Made by a program: the position numbers and the translations under genes
Shown here: in pieces, positions 16,885-24,893 of the stretch
Position numbering within the stretch: the stretch's first letter is position 1
How the letters are laid out: every line of letters starts with the position of its first letter
Source of the DNA: Intrasporangium oryzae NRRL B-24470
Lineage (GTDB): Bacteria; Actinomycetota; Actinomycetes; Actinomycetales; Dermatophilaceae
Reading direction: 5' to 3'
Length of the DNA: 64,000 nt
NCBI RefSeq assembly: GCF_000576595.1
Contig: NZ_AWSA01000025.1
Span: 1 to 64,000 of the forward strand
The notes under the pieces: model-generated
Told to the model about the DNA's origin: nothing
The model's database searches: none
What the model saw: the letters and a program-made list of their open reading frames with translations, nothing else

Positions 16885-17694
16885 GCCCGCGGCGACAAAG
16901 GCGCCGTCGCGGAGCACCGGCACGCGTTCGCTGCCGTCGACCTCCGCCGCGATCTCGACATCGTCGGGCCAGCCGATGTCGATCAGCTCGCGCCCGCTCG
17001 CGGACGCGGCGAGCGCGTCCTCGACCCGGTGCGCCACGCCGAGCCAGGCGTGGAGGGCGAGCTCGGCCTCCGGGCTGAGCAGGAGCGGGCCCGCCTGGTG
17101 CTCGAGCCGGGCGACGACCGCCTCGACGACCGCCCCCGCACCCCAGAGGTCCTCCGCGGACGGGCGCAGCGTGTGGTCGTCGGGCCAGCGCTCACCCGCC
17201 GGGACGAGGACGATCGCCGGGGGCCTGCCCGACGTCCCGGCTGCCGCGCGCAGGTGCTCGACGAGGCGGTGACCGACGGCTGCCCGGTTGCGCAGCGACG
17301 CCGCGACGACCGTGGCGCCCGACTCGGCGAGCACGGCGCTGGTCGTCGAGCCGTTCGGGGACGGGAGCACGAGGGCCTTCAGGTCGGCAGGCGCGTCTCG
17401 GATCGAGCGCGGGGAGAGGCTCACCCCGTCGTGGGCGTGCGACCGGGGCCGCGCGAGCTCGGCCCGGTGCTCGGCGGCGAACCGCTGGGCCGACTCGTCC
17501 CGCCACCGGTAGGGATAGACGGTGAGCCCCCGGTCGCAGGCCACGGAGACGCACGTGGTGAAGCTGAGGACGTCGAGCACGACGGCGATGACCGACTCAC
17601 CGCGCTCGGCGGCATACGTGGTCAGGGCCCGGCCGCCCGTGGGACCCCACTCGAGACGGACGACGTGGCGGTCCTGGCTGTGGAACGGCTTCAC
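16855..17694 (-). CDS. comB: 2-phosphosulfolactate phosphatase family protein (ComB-like)
   Basis: AVVLDVLSFTTCVSVACDRG with its acidic residue, VLPSPNGSTTSAVLAESGATVVAASLRNRAAVG and GAGAVVEAVVARL match the ComB family, Mg-dependent phosphatases named for the coenzyme M pathway (2-phosphosulfolactate to sulfolactate). Actinobacteria do not make coenzyme M, so the real substrate is probably another phosphorylated hydroxy acid. GTG 17694 is six bases after TAGCCT, so leaderless. The 3' end overlaps the FAD oxidase gene by 30 bases in convergent orientation. Length 279 aa is slightly above the family norm, with an N-terminal extension. Confidence 0.8.
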   Translation of the reverse strand: MKPFHSQDRHVVRLEWGPTGGRALTTYAAERGESVIAVVLDVLSFTTCVSVACDRGLTVYPYRWRDESAQRFAAEHRAELARPRSHAHDGVSLSPRSIRDAPADLKALVLPSPNGSTTSAVLAESGATVVAASLRNRAAVGHRLVEHLRAAAGTSGRPPAIVLVPAGERWPDDHTLRPSAEDLWGAGAVVEAVVARLEHQAGPLLLSPEAELALHAWLGVAHRVEDALAASASGRELIDIGWPDDVEIAAEVDGSERVPVLRDGAFVAAGLLADGRPEG

Positions 17695-17700
17695 GCCGTC

Positions 17701-17706
17701 AGGCTA
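17701..17706 (-). promoter_or_regulatory. -10 box TAGCCT for comB
   Basis: TAGCCT on the minus strand lies six bases before GTG 17694. Confidence 0.55.
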
Positions 17707-17801
17707 GCCCGCGCGAGGACCACTCCGGTCTCGCCCAACGCCCGTGGGCCCCTGGCCCCGGTGCCAGACTGAGAGCGTCCGGTTCGAGCGAGGAGGTCGG
17801 C

Positions 17802-18197
17802 ATGTCCCGCGTGGTGCACTTCGAGATCCAGGCTGATGATGTCGAGCGGGCGAAGGCCTTCTACGGCGCCGCGTTCGACTGGTCGTTCGAGGACTACGGC
17901 CCCGTGACCGGGTCGACCTACTGGGGGATCACCACCGGGCCCGAGGACCAGCCCGGCATCAACGGCGGTCTCCTGCAGCGACCGGCGCCGACCCCCGGAC
18001 CGGGGCAGGGGACCAACGCCTTCGTCTGCACGGTCGAGGTCGGCGACTACGACGAGACCGAGCGGCGGATCCTCGAGGCGGGTGGCCAGGTGGCGCTGCC
18101 GAAGATGGCCCTGACCGGCATGGCCTGGCAGGGCTACTACCTCGACACCGAGGGCAACACCTTCGGGATCCACCAACCCGATCCCGAGGCGAAGTAG
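17802..18197 (+). CDS. VOC family protein (glyoxalase/bleomycin-resistance fold)
   Basis: A 131-aa vicinal-oxygen-chelate protein with the two beta-alpha-beta halves: VVHFEIQADDVERAKAFYGAAFDW at the start and GYYLDTEGNTFGIHQP at the end, where metal-ligand positions H and E/Q are expected. Substrate unknown; the DUF-like branch it belongs to is common as single genes. GAGGAGG sits seven bases before ATG 17802, so this gene uses a normal ribosome-binding site, unlike its neighbours. Confidence 0.88.
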   Translation: MSRVVHFEIQADDVERAKAFYGAAFDWSFEDYGPVTGSTYWGITTGPEDQPGINGGLLQRPAPTPGPGQGTNAFVCTVEVGDYDETERRILEAGGQVALPKMALTGMAWQGYYLDTEGNTFGIHQPDPEAK

Positions 18198-18229
18198 CCG
18201 ACTGGGGCCGACTCGGGCGGACCCGAGGG

Positions 18230-18877
18230 TCAGGCCGGATGGCCGGCGTCGTCCGTCTTCGAGGCCTGTGAGGAGAACTTCGAGACGAAGGCGTCGAAGC
18301 TGCCGTCCGGGCGCTCGACCATGACGCCCCCGTCCTGCCAGATCCCGTTCTCGGACGCCCACTGGGAGTCGAGCGGGTCGCCCTGGTTCTGGTGGACGTT
18401 GTGGACCCCGAGCCCGACGTCGAACGGCTCGCCCCACACGAGGGTCCGGCGCCCGATCACGAGGATCGACTCGAGGGCCACCGAGGCGTCGATGTTCGAG
18501 CCGGTCTGCCACGGGCGCCGCGGGAACAGCCCAGCGAGCCACGGCGGCGGTGCGACGACGAAGAGGCACCCGGGGTTGTCGACGAGGGCCGGGTGACGAA
18601 TGTGGTCGAGGGCGCCGGTGGTGGGGGCGGTCACCAGGTCGTGGTAGCCGGGGATCGCGTCTCCGGCGGGTGCGATCGCGCTCCGCGCGACGGTGAGCAC
18701 CTTCCACTGGACGCCGACCTGCGACTGCTTGCTGTCGACGTCGACCGCGCACCGGTAGGACCCCTGCGGCGCCGAGAGCTGCAGGTTGACGTGGTACCAG
18801 CGTCCCTGGTCGTCCGGGGTGTCTCGAACGTGGCTCGTGAGCGTGCCCGCGAGGACGCCGTAGTGGCTGAGCGGCAC
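18230..18877 (-). CDS. DUF2278 (YukJ) family protein
   Basis: A 215-aa protein with LSHYGVLAGTL at the N-terminus, WYHVNLQLSAPQ, and a C-terminal VHNVHQNQGDPLDSQWASENGIWQDGGVMV, the hallmark of DUF2278/YukJ proteins of unknown function. GTG 18877 follows TACGCT by six bases and is therefore probably the 5' end of the message. No obvious partner gene; the neighbour upstream on the same strand is the DsbA-like gene. Confidence 0.82.
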   Translation of the reverse strand: MPLSHYGVLAGTLTSHVRDTPDDQGRWYHVNLQLSAPQGSYRCAVDVDSKQSQVGVQWKVLTVARSAIAPAGDAIPGYHDLVTAPTTGALDHIRHPALVDNPGCLFVVAPPPWLAGLFPRRPWQTGSNIDASVALESILVIGRRTLVWGEPFDVGLGVHNVHQNQGDPLDSQWASENGIWQDGGVMVERPDGSFDAFVSKFSSQASKTDDAGHPA

Positions 18878-18883
18878 GGGCTC

Positions 18884-18889
18884 AGCGTA
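18884..18889 (-). promoter_or_regulatory. -10 box TACGCT for the DUF2278 gene
   Basis: Minus-strand TACGCT is six bases before GTG 18877. Confidence 0.5.
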
Positions 18890-18965
18890 CGCCGGGACGC
18901 ATCACCGGGAGTCCGAAATGCGCCTTCCGCGCGAGGGGGAGGCAGAGGACAGGCGTGGTCGGGGT

Positions 18966-19685
18966 TCAGCGACCGCACACCCCGCCGCAGCCGCCTGCGC
19001 CGCACCCGCCGCCGCAGCCGCCGGCCGCCACGGCGGGCTCCGGGACCTCGTGCCGGGTCGACCACGCCGTTTCGAGGGCCTGGGTGAAGACCTCCGTCGG
19101 CTGGGCCCCGGAGATGCCGTACTTGCGGTCGAAGACGAAGAAGGGCACCGCCTCGATGCCGAGCATCTTGGCCGTCGCCTCGTCGCTGCGGACGTGGTTG
19201 CCGTAGTCGTCGGAGTCGAGCATGTCGCGCACCACCGGCTCGTCGAGACCGATCTCGGTCGCGAGCCGGACGAGCGTCTCGCGGTCTCCGACGGCGAGTC
19301 CATCGGAGAAGTACGCCCGCATGAGGCGCTCGTGGGCGGCGTCGGCGAGCCCCTGCTCGGCGGCGAGGTGGACGACGCGGTGGGCGTCGAACGTGTTGCC
19401 GTACCGGGCCTGCTGCCAGTTGAACTCGAGGCCGAGCTCGGCAGCCGCTGCGGCCATCGACTCGTGCTGGGCGACCGCCTGCTCGCGGGTCGTGCCGTAC
19501 TTGCGGGCGACGAGGTCGACGAGCTCACCGTCGACCACCGCTGCGGCGCCACGGTCGAGCTCGAAGCTGTGCCACTGGATCTCCAGCTCGTCAGCGTGCT
19601 CGAACCGGGCCACGGCCGTCTCGAGGCGGCGCTTGCCGATGTAGCACAACGGGCACACGATGTCTGACCAGATGTCGATCTTCAC
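18966..19685 (-). CDS. DsbA family oxidoreductase (FrnE-like) with Gly/Cys tail
   Basis: VKIDIWSDIVCPLCYIGKRR opens the protein with a thioredoxin-fold CPLC active site; FELDRGAAAVVDGELVDLVARKYG, GNTFDAHRVVHLA and the cis-Pro region GIEAVPFFVFDRKYGISGAQP match FrnE-type DsbA proteins, cytoplasmic thiol oxidoreductases/isomerases. No signal peptide is present. The last 18 residues, GGCGGGCGAGGCGGVCGR, contain four cysteines in a glycine-rich tail, which may bind a soft metal or take part in thiol exchange. GTG 19685 is eight bases after TAGGTT. Confidence 0.88.
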   Translation of the reverse strand: MKIDIWSDIVCPLCYIGKRRLETAVARFEHADELEIQWHSFELDRGAAAVVDGELVDLVARKYGTTREQAVAQHESMAAAAAELGLEFNWQQARYGNTFDAHRVVHLAAEQGLADAAHERLMRAYFSDGLAVGDRETLVRLATEIGLDEPVVRDMLDSDDYGNHVRSDEATAKMLGIEAVPFFVFDRKYGISGAQPTEVFTQALETAWSTRHEVPEPAVAAGGCGGGCGAGGCGGVCGR

Positions 19686-19693
19686 GGTCGTGA

Positions 19694-19699
19694 AACCTA
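19694..19699 (-). promoter_or_regulatory. -10 box TAGGTT for the DsbA-like gene
   Basis: TAGGTT on the minus strand lies eight bases before GTG 19685. Confidence 0.4.
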
Positions 19700-19786
19700 C
19701 CTCCGCGCGCCCGTCTTCCCCGCATCGCCGAAATGAGACGCAGGCCGCACGGGCTCCCTCCCTGCCCCGACGAGCGAGTCGTATGC

Positions 19787-19806
19787 CGCCGGGCTCGGTC
19801 CCGGCG
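19787..19806 (-). terminator. GTATGCC-associated inverted repeat after the hydrolase gene
   Basis: CGCCGGG (19787-19793) pairs with CCCGGCG (19800-19806) around a six-base loop. A single GTATGCC word (19781-19787) leads into it, and the outer bases (gtcgt/acgac) are also roughly complementary. It may be a decayed copy of the perfect hairpins elsewhere. Confidence 0.4.
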
Positions 19807-19831
19807 CCACGACGTCCTCCCGGGGCTCGGA

Positions 19832-20674
19832 TCACCCGCCCTGGGTCGAGGCGATGCGGGCGAGGATGGCCGTCGCGCACTCCTCGGCGCGGGTCTCCGG
19901 CAGCCAGTGGCCGGCCGCGACCTCGAGGAAGGCATACGGACCCGTCACGTGCTCGCGCGTCAGCTCCGCCGCGTGCCGGCCGAGGGCGACGTCGTCACGA
20001 CCCCACACGTACGTCGTGGGCACCGTCACCCGGTGCGCCCGGACGTGCGAGGAGCCGGTGGCTCGATACCAGTTGATCGGCCCGGTGAGCGCGTCCGCGT
20101 GACCGAGGCGAGCGGCATACCTCTCGACGTCCTCGGCGGGCAGGCCGCTGCCGCGCATGATGCGCCGGAACCCGGCGGCGAAGACGTGCTCCGGCACCCA
20201 CGGCACCTGGAAGGCGCCCATGTACCAGGACCGGCGCAGCTGGTCGGGGGTCCGTAAGGCCCGCGAGAGGGCCGCCGGGTGCGGCGTCGAGAGCACGGTG
20301 AGGGAGGCGATGCGCTCGGCGGCGTTGCCGGCGACGAGCCAGGCGATCGCTCCGCCCCAGTCGTGCCCGGCGAGGTGGACCCGCTCGTGGCCGGTCGCGT
20401 CGACGAGCGCGAGGGCGTCTGCGACGAGCTCCTCGAGGCGGTAGGCGGACCTCGACGGCGGGGTCGCCTCGGGCGAGTAGCCGCGCTGGTCGGGAGCCCA
20501 CGTGCGGCAGCCGGCGTCGGCGAGCCGGTCGGTGATGCGCGTCCAGCTCGTGCGGTCGGTGGGGAAGCCGTGCAGCAGGACGACCGGGGTGCCGTCGAGC
20601 GGTCCGGAGTCGGTCACCTCGAAGGTCAGGCCGTCGCGCTGGAAGGTCTCGACGCGGGGTTCGGTTGCGGGCAT
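19832..20674 (-). CDS. alpha/beta hydrolase (epoxide-hydrolase-like)
   Basis: VVLLHGFPTDRTSW (oxyanion HGFP), WAPDQRGYSPEA, and the nucleophile elbow LAGHDWGGAIAWLVAG with Asp as nucleophile are the pattern of the epoxide hydrolase/haloalkane dehalogenase branch. The catalytic His is in AAGHWLPE near the C-terminus, the acid in WGRDDVALG. Length 280 aa. ATG 20674 is six bases after CATGAT on the minus strand. Substrate unknown. Confidence 0.88.
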   Translation of the reverse strand: MPATEPRVETFQRDGLTFEVTDSGPLDGTPVVLLHGFPTDRTSWTRITDRLADAGCRTWAPDQRGYSPEATPPSRSAYRLEELVADALALVDATGHERVHLAGHDWGGAIAWLVAGNAAERIASLTVLSTPHPAALSRALRTPDQLRRSWYMGAFQVPWVPEHVFAAGFRRIMRGSGLPAEDVERYAARLGHADALTGPINWYRATGSSHVRAHRVTVPTTYVWGRDDVALGRHAAELTREHVTGPYAFLEVAAGHWLPETRAEECATAILARIASTQGG

Positions 20675-20680
20675 GGGCCC

Positions 20681-20686
20681 ATCATG
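20681..20686 (-). promoter_or_regulatory. -10 box CATGAT for the hydrolase gene
   Basis: CATGAT on the minus strand, six bases before ATG 20674. Confidence 0.4.
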
Positions 20687-20719
20687 CGGCTCGGCGCCGG
20701 GTCTCGTTGGGGTCTTGCG

Positions 20720-20775
20720 GCGGTGACGTGGCGGTGACGTCGGGGTGAGGTCGGGGTCACGTCGGGGTGACGTCG
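20720..20775. repeat. direct GGTGACGT repeats in a divergent spacer
   Basis: GGTGACGT recurs at about 20722, 20733 and 20766, with a variant GGTGAGGT at about 20744, in a 55-base stretch between the divergent hydrolase and membrane hydrolase genes. Spacings of 11 and 22 bases (one and two helical turns) would place copies on one face of the DNA, as in an operator array. Confidence 0.5.
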
Positions 20776-20811
20776 GGGGGAATCCCGAGGCGCCGGCGGC
20801 GTGGGCCCACC

Positions 20812-20817
20812 TACTGT
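20812..20817 (+). promoter_or_regulatory. -10 box TACTGT for the 20824 gene
   Basis: TACTGT lies six bases before ATG 20824. Confidence 0.55.
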
Positions 20818-20823
20818 GAGGTC

Positions 20824-22515
20824 ATGGCCGACACCACGTCACGCGCGCACGTGCGACCGCGGTGGTGGCACTTCTCGCATGTCGGCCTGCTCTTCGCGTC
20901 GGCCTACGTGCTCATCTCCACGTCGCCGAGCCTCCTGCCGCGCACGTGGTACTTCCAGGGTTTCATCACGGGTCTGTGCGCCGCGGTCGGCTACGGCCTC
21001 GGCGTCCTCGTCGCCTGGGTCGTGCGTCGCGTCGCCCGGCTCATCGACCTGCGGATCAGCGTGAGCCGCGAGGCCGGCCACTGGTTCCGGGTCGCGTGGC
21101 CGATCTTCGCGGCGGTCGCCGTCGTCGGCATCACCGTCGCCAACGTCCGGTCCCAGGCCCGGACCGCGGCCGTCGTCCACCTCACCCCGCTCAGCCCGCT
21201 CGACTGGCTCGGGGCGCTGGTCCTCGCCCTCGCCGTCGCAGCGGTGTTCCTCGCCGCGGCCCGCGGCCTGCGCCTGATGACCCGCCGGCTCGCCGAGGCG
21301 GCCGGCCACGTGCTCCCCAAGACGCTCGCCTCCGTCATCGCCGTGGCGGTCGTCGCGACGGGGACGGCGTGGGTGACGGACAGCGTCCTGTTCCACCGCA
21401 GCATCCAGGCGATGGCGGCCATCGCGGCGCGCGTCAACGCGTCCCCGTCGGGTCGCCCTGCACCGACCTCGCCCCTGCTCTCCGGCGGACCCGGGTCGCT
21501 CGAGAGCTACGCGAGCCTCGGCTACCAGGGCCAGATGTTCGTCACGAGCGCCCCGACGGCGGCCGAGATCTCGGCCGCCACCGGCAGGGCGGCGCTCGAC
21601 CCGATCCGGGTGTACGCCGGGTACACGGCCGACCGGACCATCCCCGACGTGGCGCGGGCGGTCCTCGCGGAGCTGAAGCGCACCAAGGCCTTCGACCGGC
21701 GCGTCCTCGCGGTCATCACGACGACCGGCACCGGTTGGGTCGACGACTGGAACGCCCAGGCCATCGAGTACCTCAGCGACGGCGACAGCGCGATCGCCGC
21801 GATGCAGTACTCCTACCTGCCGAGCGCGCTGTCGATGATGACCGACCGCGAGTCGTCGCGCGAGGCGGGCAAGGTCCTCTTCGACACGGTGTATGCCGCG
21901 TGGCTCGCCCTGCCTGCCGATGCCCGCCCGCGGCTCGTCGTCGGCGGCGAGTCGCTGGGGGCCTACGGCGGCCAGGCGGCGTTCGCCGACGCGAACGACA
22001 TGCTGCGACGGGCCCAGGGCGGGGTGTGGGTCGGTACCCCGAGCTTCACGGACATCCATGCCGCGCTGACCGCGGCCCGCAACGAGGGCTCCCGTGAGAT
22101 CGCACCGGTGTACGACGCGGGCCGGCACTTCCGGTTCGCCACCAACGGCAGCGAGCTGACGAGGGACTACGACGGCCGCCCCTACGGCACCTGGGAGTTC
22201 CCGCGGTTCGTCTACGCGCAGCACCCGTCCGACCCGGTCGTCTGGTGGAACCCCGCCCTCCTCGGCGCCGAGCCCGACTGGCTGCGCGAGCCCCGCGGCC
22301 GCGACGTCAACCCCGACGTCACGTGGATCCCGTTCGTCACCTTCTGGCAGCTGACGACGGACATGGCCGTCGGGCACGACCCGCCTGATGGCTACGGTCA
22401 CCGCTACGGGCCGGAGCTCGTGCAGGCGTGGGGGGCGGTCCTCGGCGGCGTGCCCGGGGCCGACTACGCCGCGATCATCGCCGGGGTGCAGAAGACCGTG
22501 AACCGGGTCGAGTGA
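20824..22515 (+). CDS. membrane alpha/beta-hydrolase family protein
   Basis: A 563-aa protein with four or five N-terminal transmembrane helices (to about residue 190) and a C-terminal domain holding RLVVGGESLGAYGGQAAF, a GxSxG nucleophile elbow. STSPSLLPRTWYFQGFITGL near the N-terminus is a conserved signature of this actinobacterial family, which has paired alpha/beta-hydrolase N- and C-terminal modules. The active domain should lie outside the membrane; the natural ester substrate is unknown. ATG 20824 follows TACTGT by six bases. The upstream spacer holds repeated GGTGACGT words. Confidence 0.85.
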   Translation: MADTTSRAHVRPRWWHFSHVGLLFASAYVLISTSPSLLPRTWYFQGFITGLCAAVGYGLGVLVAWVVRRVARLIDLRISVSREAGHWFRVAWPIFAAVAVVGITVANVRSQARTAAVVHLTPLSPLDWLGALVLALAVAAVFLAAARGLRLMTRRLAEAAGHVLPKTLASVIAVAVVATGTAWVTDSVLFHRSIQAMAAIAARVNASPSGRPAPTSPLLSGGPGSLESYASLGYQGQMFVTSAPTAAEISAATGRAALDPIRVYAGYTADRTIPDVARAVLAELKRTKAFDRRVLAVITTTGTGWVDDWNAQAIEYLSDGDSAIAAMQYSYLPSALSMMTDRESSREAGKVLFDTVYAAWLALPADARPRLVVGGESLGAYGGQAAFADANDMLRRAQGGVWVGTPSFTDIHAALTAARNEGSREIAPVYDAGRHFRFATNGSELTRDYDGRPYGTWEFPRFVYAQHPSDPVVWWNPALLGAEPDWLREPRGRDVNPDVTWIPFVTFWQLTTDMAVGHDPPDGYGHRYGPELVQAWGAVLGGVPGADYAAIIAGVQKTVNRVE

Positions 22516-22558
22516 CCGCCCTCGCCCCAGGAGGCTCGGGCCGCGCCACCACCGGCAC

Positions 22559-22631
22559 CACAACAAGTCCGCCGGGGCGGAGGTGATCCGGTGTTCGGGG
22601 TCGGGGGAGCACAACAAGTCCGCCCGGGCGG
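22559..22631. repeat. two CACAACAAGTCCGCC repeats 51 bases apart
   Basis: CACAACAAGTCCGCC followed by a palindromic GC core occurs at 22559-22580 and 22610-22631. The second copy ends in the perfect palindrome CCGCCCGGGCGG. They lie between two same-strand genes, 30 bases before the 22662 gene, and could be a tandem operator or a terminator pair. Confidence 0.55.
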
Positions 22632-22649
22632 GGTAGCGGGGTCCATCGC

Positions 22650-22655
22650 TACGCT
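22650..22655 (+). promoter_or_regulatory. -10 box TACGCT for the 22662 gene
   Basis: TACGCT lies six bases before ATG 22662. Confidence 0.55.
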
Positions 22656-22661
22656 CGGGCC

Positions 22662-23282
22662 ATGCACCACAGCGGCGGGCGGGCCTTCCGGTTCCACGGG
22701 CAGATCGCCGGCGTCGGGTCGACCTCAGGCGTGCGCGTCGTGGTCGGACGCTGGGAGCGGACGCCCCTCGGCTCGTTCGCGGATGCCATGGTCGAGACCG
22801 CGCCGGGGCACCGCGTCCTCCTCGCCCCCAACGCCGACGTGGCCGAGTTCGTCCGTGCGACCTACGAGTTCGACGAGGTGCGGGTCGAGCCGTTCGCCGT
22901 CGAGGCCACCCCGGACCGCTGGGTCGTCGACTCGCCCACCCTTTCGCTCGAGCTGACCGTCGGGGCCCGTATGCCGCTGGGCCGGCTTCTCCGGGTCGTG
23001 CCGGCTCCCGTCGCGGCGAGCCCCACGTGGGCAAAGCTCGTCGACCCGATCGCGCGAATCGCCCTGCGCGGGGTGCGCACCGCCGGCATGGCGCTCGAGG
23101 GCCGGCGCGAGTACTACGGTGCGACCGACGTCCATGCGGTGACCGGCATCGAGGGCCGCTTCGACGGCGAGCCGATCGGGGCCCTGGCGCCCGTCGACCC
23201 GCCGTGCCGCTTCGGGTTCTCGTCGACACCGCGCAGGCCGTCGGTCACCGACGTGGTGACGACGGTCGTCCGCTCGCACTGA
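22662..23282 (+). CDS. conserved hypothetical protein
   Basis: A 206-aa soluble protein I do not recognise. It is beta-rich at the N-terminus (FRFHGQIAGVGSTSGVRVVVGRW), has a run GHRVLLAPNADVAEFV, and a middle segment PLGRLLRVVPAPVAASPTWAKLVDPIARIALRGVRTAG that could be an amphipathic helix. No signal peptide or transmembrane helix is evident. Codon use matches the surrounding core genes, and the leaderless start (TACGCT six bases upstream) is typical here. It contains an 18-base segment identical to the hairpin arm at 5956. Confidence 0.75.
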   Translation: MHHSGGRAFRFHGQIAGVGSTSGVRVVVGRWERTPLGSFADAMVETAPGHRVLLAPNADVAEFVRATYEFDEVRVEPFAVEATPDRWVVDSPTLSLELTVGARMPLGRLLRVVPAPVAASPTWAKLVDPIARIALRGVRTAGMALEGRREYYGATDVHAVTGIEGRFDGEPIGALAPVDPPCRFGFSSTPRRPSVTDVVTTVVRSH

Positions 23283-23440
23283 CGGTGGCCTCCGGGAGGC
23301 GCGGCGGCCAGGCCCGTAAGGTCGCCGACCGGGGACCGCGCGTCGACCGTGGGGGCGAGCCCAGCGGCATACGTCCGCACCCAGGCGTCGTCGTGGTCGC
23401 CCCCCGAGTGTGGGACACGGTCGCCCCGCCCGCGGGATGA

Positions 23441-23446
23441 CACGAT
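23441..23446 (+). promoter_or_regulatory. -10 box CACGAT for the antiporter gene
   Basis: CACGAT ends seven bases before ATG 23454 and overlaps the alternative ATG 23445, favouring the later start. Confidence 0.4.
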
Positions 23447-23453
23447 GGCCGGA

Positions 23454-24791
23454 ATGTCGATCAACGCGGTCTACCTCATCGCGGGCATCGCCCTGCTCCT
23501 CGCCGCCGTGCTGCCCGTGGCGCTCGAGCGGTATGCGATCTCCGCCCCGATGGTCCTGCTCACGATGGGGATGGGGATCGGTCTGCTGCCGATGCCCGAC
23601 GGCCTCCATCTCGACCCGGTCGAGCTGCGCCCGCAGATCCAGCGCTTCACCGAGCTGACCGTGCTCGTCGCCCTCATGGGTGTCGGCCTCGCCCTCGACC
23701 GGCCCTTCCGGCTCCGCGACCGCACGTCGTGGGCGGCCTGGTCGCCGACGTGGCGCCTGCTCGCGCTCGCGATGCCCCTGACGATCGCCGGCATCGCGCT
23801 CCTCGGGTGGGGGCTCGGACTTGCTCCGGCCGTCGCCCTCCTCCTCGGCTCGATCCTGTCCCCGACTGACCCGGTCCTCGCCGGAGACGTCCAGGTCGGC
23901 GGCCCGCAGGTCCGCGACGAGGCCGAGCAGGGCCGCGCGATCGAGGACCTGGCCGCCGAGGACGCCGAGATCGACGAGCACGACGACGTCCGCTTCGCCC
24001 TGACGTCCGAGGCCGGGCTCAACGACGGTCTCGCGTTTCCCTTCGTGTATGCCGCCCTCTTCCTCGCGACGCTCGGCCCGGCCTCGTCGTGGCTCGGGGG
24101 CTGGCTCGCCTGGGAGCTCGTCGGCAAGATCGCCGTCGGCATCGCGGTGGGCGCCGCGGTCGGCTGGGCCCTCGCCCGCGTCGCGTTCGGCTCGTCGAGC
24201 CGGCCCCTCCAGCTCGCCGAGCAGGGCGAGCCGCTCCTCGCCCTCGCCGCGCTCGTCATGACGTACGGCCTGAGCGAGCTCCTCGGCGGCTACGGGTTCC
24301 TCGCGGTCTTCGCGTGCGGGATGACGATCCGCGGCGCCGAGCGCGGGCACCACTACCACGGCGCGATGCACGAGGTCATCGAGCGGCTCGAGCGACTCCT
24401 CACCCTCGTCGTCCTGCTGCTGCTCGGGATGGCGATGACGAAGGGGCTGCTCGCCGACCTCGACTGGCGCAGCGCCCTCATCGTGGCCGCGCTCATCGTC
24501 GTCGTGCGGCCGGTGGCAGGCTGGCTGAGCCTCGTCGCGCGGCGACGCGACGCCCGGCTCCCCGGCGGGCTGCGCCGGTCGGAGGCCCTGGCGGTGGCCT
24601 TCTTCGGGGTCCGCGGCGTCGGCTCCCTCTACTACCTCGCCTATGCCGCGGGGCAGCACGCCTTCGCCGAGGAGCGCTGGCTCTGGTCGACGGTCGCGCT
24701 CGCGATCGTCACGTCGGTCTTCGTCCACGGCGTGCTCGCGACGCCCGTCCTGCGACGGCTCGACGCCCGGCGCGAGGCGCGCGAGAGCTGA
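23454..24791 (+). CDS. cation/proton antiporter, CPA family
   Basis: A 445-aa protein with about twelve hydrophobic segments. LSPTDPVLAGDVQ in the middle is the TDP motif of cation:proton antiporters, and SEAGLNDGLAFPFVYAAL carries the ND pair used in ion transport. Expected role: exchange of Na+ or K+ for protons across the membrane. An unusual acidic insertion (DEAEQGRAIEDLAAEDAEI) lies in the loop between these two motifs. ATG 23454 is preferred over ATG 23445, since CACGAT sits seven bases before it. Confidence 0.87.
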   Translation: MSINAVYLIAGIALLLAAVLPVALERYAISAPMVLLTMGMGIGLLPMPDGLHLDPVELRPQIQRFTELTVLVALMGVGLALDRPFRLRDRTSWAAWSPTWRLLALAMPLTIAGIALLGWGLGLAPAVALLLGSILSPTDPVLAGDVQVGGPQVRDEAEQGRAIEDLAAEDAEIDEHDDVRFALTSEAGLNDGLAFPFVYAALFLATLGPASSWLGGWLAWELVGKIAVGIAVGAAVGWALARVAFGSSSRPLQLAEQGEPLLALAALVMTYGLSELLGGYGFLAVFACGMTIRGAERGHHYHGAMHEVIERLERLLTLVVLLLLGMAMTKGLLADLDWRSALIVAALIVVVRPVAGWLSLVARRRDARLPGGLRRSEALAVAFFGVRGVGSLYYLAYAAGQHAFAEERWLWSTVALAIVTSVFVHGVLATPVLRRLDARREARES

Positions 24792-24893
24792 GGGCTGACG
24801 GCGCCAGAGGTTGGGCCCGCGGTCGGCACCCCTTGTCTGGGCGCCGCCTGTGAGCCGGTGGCGGCGAGGTCCGATGCAGGCGAGGATGACCGC

